From contig CAJXEF010000145.1 of the NCBI GenBank assembly GCA_913052545.1, positions 1-5,375 of the forward strand: a stretch of 5,375 nucleotides of DNA. The letters run 5' to 3'. Below the pieces are notes generated by a model. That model saw only the letters and a program-made list of their open reading frames with translations. It did no database searches and was not told the DNA's origin. Positions 1 to 5,375 of this stretch are shown piece after piece. This stretch comes from an uncultured Chloroflexota bacterium (lineage in GTDB: Bacteria; Chloroflexota; Dehalococcoidia; UBA3495). Within the stretch, counting starts at the first letter, position 1; each line of letters begins with the position of its first letter. The translations under genes were made by a program, and so were the position numbers.

Positions 1-19
1 AAAATAACTGAAGACGAAA

Positions 20-904
20 TTATTTCAACGAGGAATACCAATTAGCAATGGCCACCCCTATTTCGTTGGGTGAATCTTCTTGTATAAAATGGCTCCCCTG
101 TACAGTTACTTCGTCTTGGTTGTTCCAACCTCGACAAAAATCTCTTTGCTGCCCAGTGAGTATCGCCCCGGGTTCAGCATTTATAAATAATTTTGGGATA
201 GAGTTATTAGCAAGCCATTGGGAATAGGAGTGGACTAACTGAAAGACATCTGGAGGAGTGCCTTCTATTGGAATTTCCCTGGGCCAGGTTAGTGTAGGAC
301 GACGAGATTCACCTTCCTCCAAATAAGGTTTACGATAAATATCCATTTCCTGTTGAGATAGTTCTCTTAGAATACTACCGGGAAGTATTCTGTCTACGAA
401 GACATTCTTGTTTAATATGATTTCTTCCCCGGCATCAGACCTCATTGCCTGAAAGATGCTCCGAGATTTCTCTGGCCACATATCCCATGTAAGTGCCTGG
501 ACTATAGCTTCCATGTAGACTATGCCCTTTATTTGAGCCGGAAACCGGTGGGCTCTATAAAATCCAAGAGCTGATCCCCAATCGTGAATTACCAATGTTA
601 GGTTGGATGTGATCTCAAGGTTTTGGAGCCATTCATCTAAATGCTTGCTGTGATTCATAAAACGGTAGTCACCGTTGGGAGATTTTCCTGATTGTCCCAT
701 GCCGAGTAGATCGGGAGCTAGACACCTCCCGAGGCCCTCAACATGAGGAAGTACATTACGCCATAGGTAAGATGAAGTTGGATTTCCGTGCAAAAAAACA
801 ATGGGGTCACCTTGTCCAACATCTATGTAGGACATATGAGTATCAAAGACAGATATTTGTTGACGCTTGTAATTGTCGTTAGGTGATATTGATGAGTAGT
901 TCAT
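20..904 (-). CDS. Haloalkane dehalogenase, HLD-II subfamily (LinB/DhaA-like), 294 aa
   Basis: This alpha/beta-hydrolase cleaves carbon-halogen bonds of haloalkanes with water, giving an alcohol, halide and a proton. No signal peptide is visible, so it should act in the cytoplasm. The catalytic pentad of subfamily II is complete: N41 in HGNPTSSYLWRN and W109 bind halide, D108 in HDWGSALGF is the nucleophile, E132 in YMEAI is the acid, and H272 in SHFIQEDSP is the base. The conserved blocks RRPTLTWPREIPIEGTP (about 201-217) and PKLFINAEPGA (237-247) are typical. From W109 to H272 it appears colinear with LinB as I remember that sequence, and its length matches the family. Tunnel positions 147 and 177 are both Ser here. 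The ATG at 904-902 has an AGAGG (914-910) five bases upstream; the stop is TAA at 22-20. It is transcribed away from the rightward cluster. The family call is very secure; the natural substrate is unknown, and the symbols linB or dhaA would imply an unproven substrate role. Confidence 0.96.
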   Translation of the reverse strand: MNYSSISPNDNYKRQQISVFDTHMSYIDVGQGDPIVFLHGNPTSSYLWRNVLPHVEGLGRCLAPDLLGMGQSGKSPNGDYRFMNHSKHLDEWLQNLEITSNLTLVIHDWGSALGFYRAHRFPAQIKGIVYMEAIVQALTWDMWPEKSRSIFQAMRSDAGEEIILNKNVFVDRILPGSILRELSQQEMDIYRKPYLEEGESRRPTLTWPREIPIEGTPPDVFQLVHSYSQWLANNSIPKLFINAEPGAILTGQQRDFCRGWNNQDEVTVQGSHFIQEDSPNEIGVAIANWYSSLK

Positions 905-1138
905 TCTAGCCTCTATTACAAACTGATGCAGTATGTGCGGGAAATTGGTCTGGTCCGTGGTAGTTGTGAATCATAAAAGTTTTTCTTTAATCAACGCCAG
1001 AGTCTATCAATGATATTCCTACCTTAAGTTACGCTATTGACCCTGTTAATTCTACTATGATAGATTCCAGCCGCGTAATCGATCATTATAAGTTCTTTTT
1101 TCGCAAGTGAATGAGGTTAATTTAGAGAGGTATTTGAA
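905..1138. other. Divergent intergenic region (234 bases) between dehalogenase and DUF1330 gene
   Basis: This region must hold the start signals of both divergent genes. It is AT-rich, and I found no ORF worth calling. On the minus strand a TATGAT (975-970) resembles a -10 box, but TTGATT (994-989) sits only 13 bases from it, too close for a standard promoter. On the plus strand a better-spaced candidate lies at 1037-1066. Two short dyads could be operator half-sites: TATCA-A-TGATA (1005-1015) and TAAT-CGATC-ATTA (1076-1088). Both are short enough to occur by chance. No regulator gene lies next to the region in the window. Confidence 0.6.
1037..1066 (+). promoter_or_regulatory. Candidate sigma-70-like promoter for the rightward cluster
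   Basis: TTGACC (1037-1042, five of six bases of the -35 consensus) is followed after 18 bases by TAGATT (1061-1066, four of six of the -10 consensus). A TATGAT overlaps at 1056-1061 but leaves only 13 bases to the -35. Initiation just downstream would give a leader of roughly 65 bases before the ATG at 1139. This is pattern matching by eye with a weak -10, so it is only a candidate. Confidence 0.3.
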
Positions 1139-1453
1139 ATGCCAAAAGCGTATGTTATAGCCCATGTTAAATTGAAGAACTCGGAAATGTTTATGGCTGA
1201 ATACGGTTCAAAAGTTGGAGGCACCGTAGAATCATTCGGGGGTAAGTTTTTAGTGAGGGGTGGAGAAGTTGCTTACCAAGACGGAGAACCACTAAATGAA
1301 GACATAAACGTTGTAATCGAGTTTCCTGACAGGTCTGCGGCTATTTCATGGCAAAGCAGTAGCGAATACCAGGAAATCTTGCCGGCTCGTAAGGCGTATG
1401 CTGATGTGCATTTTATGATCGTTGATGGACTTCCAGAAATGGGAGGGCATTAG
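1139..1453 (+). CDS. DUF1330 family protein, 104 aa
   Basis: This is a small cytoplasmic protein of the DUF1330 family (dimeric alpha/beta-barrel, ferredoxin-like fold); the biochemical role of the family is not settled. The diagnostic order is present: N-terminal strand PKAYVIAHVKLKN (2-14), a helix with AEYGSKV, then the GGKFLVRGGE signature (about 34-43), VVIEFPDRSAAISW (about 58-71), SSEYQEILPARKAYAD (about 73-88) and a closing strand HFMIVDGL. Length is normal for the family (about 95-105 residues). The ATG at 1139 follows GAGG (1127-1130) by eight bases; the stop is TAG at 1451-1453. It is the first gene of the rightward cluster, 234 bases from the divergent dehalogenase. Proximity suggests but does not prove a shared physiological setting. 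No membrane segment or signal peptide is seen. Confidence 0.92.
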   Translation: MPKAYVIAHVKLKNSEMFMAEYGSKVGGTVESFGGKFLVRGGEVAYQDGEPLNEDINVVIEFPDRSAAISWQSSSEYQEILPARKAYADVHFMIVDGLPEMGGH

Positions 1454-1495
1454 ATGGTGAGTGTAACCGTAGGTTCACATATAAAAGGTTTATAA
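1454..1495 (+). CDS. Possible 13-codon mini-ORF abutting the DUF1330 stop
   Basis: An ATG begins at the base right after the TAG stop of the DUF1330 gene and reads MVSVTVGSHIKGL before TAA at 1493-1495. A strong GGGAGGG (1441-1447), inside the last codons of the upstream gene, lies six bases before this ATG, so terminating ribosomes could restart here. The peptide matches nothing I recognise and lacks any run of regulatory codons typical of attenuator leaders. It may be an unselected ORF that happens to follow Gly-rich codons (GGG AGG reads in frame as part of the MGGH tail). Low confidence that it is a real gene. Confidence 0.15.
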   Translation: MVSVTVGSHIKGL

Positions 1496-1496
1496 T
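1491..1496 (+). promoter_or_regulatory. Consensus -10-like TATAAT in the gap before the 113-aa gene
   Basis: A perfect TATAAT lies 33 bases upstream of the ATG at 1530. A second AT-rich box, TATAAAA, sits at 1480-1486. The bases 16-18 upstream of either box show no recognisable -35 element, so an internal promoter is possible but weakly supported. In AT-rich sequence such a hexamer can arise by chance. Confidence 0.22.
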
Positions 1497-1529
1497 AGGG
1501 AACGATCTGCCGTATAAGGGAGGGGTATC

Positions 1530-1871
1530 ATGCCATTAGTAATAGCCCCGATCATGGAAGGAAAGGTTGACGCGTGGAAAGAATGGGCCGCCTCGCTCCA
1601 AGATGGCGAATTGGCGGTCGACTTCAAGGATTTAAATCAACGATACGGATTAACCAGGCATGATGCATGGTTAGTTACTACACCCAATGGGATGATGGTA
1701 GCGGTATTGCAGGAGGGTCCCGGCGCCGAAACCTTTATACCAAAATTAGCAGCATCCAATCATCCGGTTGACGAACAGTTTAAAAGAAGTATTGAAGAGT
1801 ACAATGGTTTTGATGTCTCGGTCCCCCCACCAGGTCCATTGCCGGAATTATTTCTTTCTATCAAGCCTTAG
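1530..1871 (+). CDS. Conserved small protein of unknown function, 113 aa
   Basis: I do not know a function for this protein. It opens with a hydrophobic strand and a helix (LVIAPIMEGKVDAWKEWAAS, residues 3-22). Next comes a helix-turn leading to RYGLTRHDAWLVTTPNG (about 38-54), then a strand (MMVAVLQEGPG), a stretch with KLAASNHPVDEQFKRSIEE (about 72-90), and a Pro-rich tail FDVSVPPPGPLPELFL. The pattern of a P-x-x-x-GK start, an 'LAASxxPxDxxF' segment and a 'PPPGPxPEL' tail resembles uncharacterised proteins I recall from Chloroflexota and Actinomycetota. Size and the apparent strand-helix pattern fit a ferredoxin-like dimeric barrel, as for DUF1330 proteins, but that is inference. The start at 1530 is well supported by GGAGG (1519-1523) six bases upstream; the stop is TAG at 1869-1871. 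It sits 76 bases after the DUF1330 gene and 111 before the kinase gene. No signal peptide or membrane helix is visible. Confidence 0.85.
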   Translation: MPLVIAPIMEGKVDAWKEWAASLQDGELAVDFKDLNQRYGLTRHDAWLVTTPNGMMVAVLQEGPGAETFIPKLAASNHPVDEQFKRSIEEYNGFDVSVPPPGPLPELFLSIKP

Positions 1872-1982
1872 CAACAACCACACCGATAAATGAGACCCCG
1901 GTGAACGTGGCCACAATCTGGTATTTACACGAGGACTCCTTTAAGGGATGGGTCTTGGGATTCAAGTAACTACGGAGGGCCT
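1872..1982. other. 111-base gap before the kinase/ATPase gene
   Basis: No ORF is supported here. A perfect 8-base palindrome GTGGCCAC lies at 1907-1914 and a TTTACA (-35-like) at 1924-1929, but no -10 hexamer stands at the right distance. No GC-rich hairpin followed by a T-run is seen, so there is no intrinsic terminator and read-through from the 113-aa gene is plausible. The GGAGGG at 1974-1979, three bases before the ATG at 1983, is the ribosome binding site of the next gene, with slightly short spacing. Confidence 0.5.
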
Positions 1983-4900
1983 ATGAATTGCAGTAAGTGC
2001 GGTCAAGATAATCGACTGGATGCAAGATTTTGTGACTCTTGCGGCAACTCTCTTCTAGTGATTTGTGCTTCATGTGATAAGGAATTGAGGCCCGATGCAA
2101 AATTTTGTGATGCTTGTGGATTCAGGGTGGGTGATGGTTCCGGTACAGATGTAAACGTGGTTTTAGAAACCCAGAGTGATACAGAACCAGTGATTCCACA
2201 GGGGAATGAGTTACCTAAGGCAGTTGCCGAAATCTCGTCGTCCCCTACTTCCTTTTCTTCTGGGAGATATGAGGTATTAAAATTTCTTGGCGAGGGAGGA
2301 AAGAAGAAAGTTTACCTAGCTCATGACACTATGTTAGATAGAGAAGTGGCTTTCGCATTGATCAAAACGGAAGGACTGGATGATATCGGTAGGACGAGAG
2401 TGAACAGAGAGGCCCAGGCGATGGGTAGGTTGGGGTCTCATCCCCATATAGTGACGGTATTTGATCTCGGCGAGGAAAACGATCAGCCATTCATGGTCAC
2501 TGAATTGATGGGTGGTGGAGATGTTGAAGGTTTAGTAGAAGATGCGCCCGAAAATCGAATACAGATCAGCCAGGCTATGCAGATTGCAGTAGCCGTTTGC
2601 AGAGGGTTAGAATTTGCTCATTCCCGAAACATAGTTCACCGTGATCTAAAACCGGGTAACGTTTGGTTAACCTCCGATGGAATCGCAAAAATTGGCGACT
2701 TTGGGTTGGCTGTGGCAACTGACAGGTCGAGGTTAACTCAACATGGCATGATGGTTGGGACTGTGTCCTACATGCCCCCTGAGCAAGCTATGGGTGGAGA
2801 GGTAACGGTAAAGGCGGATATCTACTCACTTGGTGCCATGTTGTACGAAATGGTAACAGGCAGACCACCTTTCCTCGGAGACGATGCTGTCTCGATAATC
2901 GGACAACATATTAATACTCCTGCAGTGGCTCCGACTTGGCATAATGGTCTGTGCCCCAGACCTCTGGAAGCCTTGATTATGCGAATGCTGGCCAAGGATC
3001 CTGGGGAGAGGCCAGAATCTGCGTCAGATGTGTTGTCTGCCTTAGAAGCTATGGAAACTTCTAATCTAACGGAATCGGTTGTTCTTGAAGATACGAGCCG
3101 AACGCTTGATAGTGTTTCCAGCGGAGTATTCGTAGGCCGACAAAAGGAAATGGATGAGTTAAAAGCAGCATTGGAGGATGCACTGTCGGGTCACGGCAGA
3201 ATGGTGACTCTTGTAGGGGAGCCTGGTATCGGTAAGACACGTACCTCTCAAGAACTGGCGACCTATGCCAATTTACGTAATGCTCAGGTGTTATGGGGCA
3301 GATGTTATGAGGAGCAAGGTGTGCCGCCATATTGGCCTTGGGTTCAAGCAATCCGATCATACGTAAGGGAAAAAGATCCTCAAGAGTTAAGCGCTGAAAT
3401 GGGATCAGGAGCATCCGAAATCGCGGAAATAGTATCCGATGTACGGGAGCGTCTTCCCGGATTGTCGCCAGCCACCACATTGGAACCCGAGCAAGCTAGA
3501 TTCCGGTTGTTCGATTCAATAAGTGCTTTTTTGAAGTCAGCCTCGTTGAAGCAACCCTTAGTTCTTGTTTTAGACGATTTACACTGGTCTGATAAACCAT
3601 CCCTTATGTTGCTCCAATTTGTAGCCAGAGAACTCTCAGGGTGTCGGCTGCTTTTAGTGGGTACTTATAGGGATATGGAATTATCTAGGCAACATCCGTT
3701 AGCAGAAAGCCTTGGGGAACTCACGAGAGAGAGAATGTTTCAACGGGTTCTCTTGAGAGGTTTAACCGGGGAGGACGTAGGCCGATTCATAGAGGTGGCG
3801 ACGGGTATATCTCCACCTGAAGGGCTAATCAACGCGGTGCATACTCAAACTGAAGGTAACCCTTTATTTGTAACAGAGGTAGTTAGGTTACTTGTTCAAG
3901 AAGGGGATCTTACTGCGGATAAGTCCGTTGGTAGAAATTCATGGACTGTTAGGATTCCAGAGGGCGTTCGAGAAGTCATTGGTCGTAGATTGAATAGGTT
4001 ATCCGAACGATGCAACGAGGCTTTGACAATCGCTTCAGTCTTAGGCAGGGAATTTAGATTTGAACAGATAAAAGGTCTAGTTGAGGAAACATCGGACGAA
4101 AGATTGCTGGATATCCTTGACGAAGCGTTGGCATCTAAAGTCATTGAGGAAATGCCTCAGTCCGTTGGTCAATACCAATTTACCCATGCATTGATGCAAG
4201 AAACTCTGACGGAAGAGATATCTCTTACTAGACGGGTGAGGCTACATTCCCGTATTGCCGTTGTCTTGGAAGAATTGTACGGACTGGACGCCGCATCGCA
4301 CGCCGCTGAATTAGCCCATCATTACGCTCAGGCTGAGGCTGTCCTGGGTAGCAATAAGTTGATTGAATATTCGTTAATAGCCGGAGATCGGGCGTTATCA
4401 AATTATGCTTTTGAGGAAGCCGTAGAATACTTTGAGTTGGGGCTGACTGCTAAAGGCATTTCATTACAAGGTACTGAGAAAGCTTTAGATGCTCAGTCGG
4501 CTGAACTGCTTCTGGGTCTTGGCAGGGCAATGGCAGGTACTACTTTACGTCAACAAGAGATGGAAGTATCTAGAACTTTAAAGAGGGCTTTCGATTATTA
4601 CGTGGAAGTAGGAGATTCGAGTACTGCCGTTGCTATCGCGAGCTCCGGTCAGGGTTCTCATGGTAATGATTTGATTGCCACATCTCTGGACTTGGTTAAC
4701 CCAGAGTCTTATGAGGCGGGGAAGCTGTTATCCAGGTATATTTTGCCGTTAAGGGAAGATTATGATGCGGCACAAGATGCTTTCGAACGGGCTATCACAA
4801 TTGCAAACAGGGAAGTGGATCTAGATCTAGAGATGGCTACTTTAGTTAATGGGGCCTGTGTAAGTTTTAGTCATCACCGATATGAGGAAAGTTTAGAAAG

Positions 4901-5375
4901 GAACCAAAGGGCTATCGAGCTTGCGAGGAAAGTTAACCAGCCTATTCACGAATCTCACAGCAGATATGATCTTATGCATGTGTTATACGGCTTGGGAGAC
5001 CTCCCAGGTGCAACAGAACACGCCAAGGCTATGATACCCGTGGCAGAGCGATCAGGTAACCTACGCTGGCGAGGTTCTGCGATTGAAATCAACGAAAATA
5101 TAGCCAGCGTTCAGGGAGACTGGAAGACGGCGCGGGAATGGGCCGACAGGGGGCTCGCGATTGCTCCTGGGGATCCTAATCTGCTTGGGTCTCGGGCTTT
5201 GGTCGAATACCAGACTGGTGATTTTGAGGCCGGGTCTCATTACCTGGATCGACTTCAGGAAATTGCTGATGCTGTTAACTTAGATTATGCCCGTGAAACT
5301 ACTATCGGTGGACACCGAATTCAAGTTCCGGCTTGGTATACATATGCGGCTATCGCAATTCCACTGGCGACTAGG
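1983..5375 (+). CDS. Multidomain protein: double zinc ribbon, Ser/Thr kinase, AAA/STAND ATPase, TPR array (3' end outside window)
   Basis: The reading frame is open from ATG to the last base (1131 codons, no stop), so the C-terminus is missing. Order of parts: a double zinc ribbon (C3/C6 with C17/C20; C28/C31 with C42/C45); a polar linker (48-94); a Ser/Thr kinase domain (about 95-355) with GEGG at 103-106, a C-helix Glu in NREAQAMGRLG, HRDLKPGN (219-226), DFG (239-241), PPEQ (265-268), D279 in ADIYSLG and R343; an AAA-16-type ATPase with FVGR (383-386), Walker A GEPGIGKT (412-419), TLEPEQARFRLFD (499-511), Walker B and LDDLHWSD (530-537), GTYRD (560-564) and TEGNPLFVTE (623-632); a probable winged-helix region (about 655-770) with QFTHALMQETL; and TPR-like helical pairs (about 780 to the end). 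It likely phosphorylates proteins and uses NTP-driven switching to integrate signals in the cytoplasm. Oddity: the beta-3 motif reads VAFALIK, with Ala in place of the ATP-anchoring Lys. Relatives often end in a LuxR-type DNA-binding domain; that part cannot be seen here. Confidence 0.93.
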   Translation, partial: MNCSKCGQDNRLDARFCDSCGNSLLVICASCDKELRPDAKFCDACGFRVGDGSGTDVNVVLETQSDTEPVIPQGNELPKAVAEISSSPTSFSSGRYEVLKFLGEGGKKKVYLAHDTMLDREVAFALIKTEGLDDIGRTRVNREAQAMGRLGSHPHIVTVFDLGEENDQPFMVTELMGGGDVEGLVEDAPENRIQISQAMQIAVAVCRGLEFAHSRNIVHRDLKPGNVWLTSDGIAKIGDFGLAVATDRSRLTQHGMMVGTVSYMPPEQAMGGEVTVKADIYSLGAMLYEMVTGRPPFLGDDAVSIIGQHINTPAVAPTWHNGLCPRPLEALIMRMLAKDPGERPESASDVLSALEAMETSNLTESVVLEDTSRTLDSVSSGVFVGRQKEMDELKAALEDALSGHGRMVTLVGEPGIGKTRTSQELATYANLRNAQVLWGRCYEEQGVPPYWPWVQAIRSYVREKDPQELSAEMGSGASEIAEIVSDVRERLPGLSPATTLEPEQARFRLFDSISAFLKSASLKQPLVLVLDDLHWSDKPSLMLLQFVARELSGCRLLLVGTYRDMELSRQHPLAESLGELTRERMFQRVLLRGLTGEDVGRFIEVATGISPPEGLINAVHTQTEGNPLFVTEVVRLLVQEGDLTADKSVGRNSWTVRIPEGVREVIGRRLNRLSERCNEALTIASVLGREFRFEQIKGLVEETSDERLLDILDEALASKVIEEMPQSVGQYQFTHALMQETLTEEISLTRRVRLHSRIAVVLEELYGLDAASHAAELAHHYAQAEAVLGSNKLIEYSLIAGDRALSNYAFEEAVEYFELGLTAKGISLQGTEKALDAQSAELLLGLGRAMAGTTLRQQEMEVSRTLKRAFDYYVEVGDSSTAVAIASSGQGSHGNDLIATSLDLVNPESYEAGKLLSRYILPLREDYDAAQDAFERAITIANREVDLDLEMATLVNGACVSFSHHRYEESLERNQRAIELARKVNQPIHESHSRYDLMHVLYGLGDLPGATEHAKAMIPVAERSGNLRWRGSAIEINENIASVQGDWKTAREWADRGLAIAPGDPNLLGSRALVEYQTGDFEAGSHYLDRLQEIADAVNLDYARETTIGGHRIQVPAWYTYAAIAIPLATR

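Noticed and set aside
1..19. Sequence downstream of the dehalogenase stop
   Set aside because: Nineteen bases are too few to judge; no terminator hairpin or gene end is visible.
369..391. Inverted repeat AGAATACT / AGTATTCT with a 7-base loop inside the dehalogenase gene
   Set aside because: Arms are perfect over 8 bases, but it lies within conserved codons (around LPGSIL) and about one such repeat is expected by chance in a window this size. There is no T-run or other sign of a terminator.
1907..1914. Perfect palindrome GTGGCCAC in the gap before the kinase gene
   Set aside because: An 8-base palindrome is expected about twenty times in a window of this length, and it has no neighbouring promoter or repeat copy.
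1931..1957. Possible hairpin GGACTCC ... GGGTC as terminator or attenuator
   Set aside because: The stem is about five pairs including a G-T wobble, with a long loop and no U-tract, so it is too weak to call.
3061..3480. 139-codon open frame on the minus strand
   Set aside because: It lies wholly inside the kinase/ATPase gene, over the ATPase Walker A region whose plus-strand frame carries clear motifs. Its translation shows no recognisable domain, so it is an antisense shadow.
3896..4144. 82-codon open frame on the minus strand
   Set aside because: It is antisense to the winged-helix part of the same large gene, is Ser-rich and has no family resemblance; a shadow.

Overview
The window reads as a moderately AT-rich bacterial chromosome segment. 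It holds four protein-coding genes, three complete and one running off the right edge. The ribosome binding sites are clear and purine-rich (GAGG or GGAGG). The gene set is a LinB/DhaA-like haloalkane dehalogenase, a DUF1330 protein, a small conserved protein ending in a Pro-rich PPPGPLPEL tail, and a very large zinc-ribbon/kinase/ATPase/TPR protein. From memory, this combination recalls marine Chloroflexota of the SAR202/Dehalococcoidia type. That assignment is an inference from gene content; no phylogenetic marker gene is present.

Layout: on the minus strand (20-904) lies a haloalkane dehalogenase whose catalytic pentad is complete. A 234-base divergent intergenic region (905-1138) separates it from a rightward cluster. 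That cluster starts with a DUF1330 protein (1139-1453), followed by a 76-base gap that holds a possible 13-codon mini-ORF and a consensus -10-like TATAAT. Next comes a 113-residue protein of unknown function (1530-1871), then a 111-base gap. The last gene starts at 1983 and stays open to the final base (1131 codons seen, no stop).

The last gene is the main object of the window. One polypeptide carries a double zinc ribbon, a Ser/Thr protein kinase domain, a STAND/AAA-16-type ATPase domain and a long TPR-like array. Its kinase domain keeps HRD, DFG and the C-helix Glu, but has Ala where the beta-3 'VAxK' Lys should be, with a Lys three residues later.

How the genes could work together: the dehalogenase would hydrolyse a small halogenated alkane in the cytoplasm. 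The two small rightward proteins may be dimeric alpha/beta-barrel-like accessory proteins, an inference from size and family. The large protein looks like a self-contained sensor/signal integrator. Nothing in the sequence proves that it controls the neighbours. I see no tRNA, rRNA, insertion sequence, CRISPR array, phage gene or convincing intrinsic terminator. I do not see a clearly new defence or mobile system here; the oddities worth checking are the kinase active site and the dehalogenase tunnel residues.
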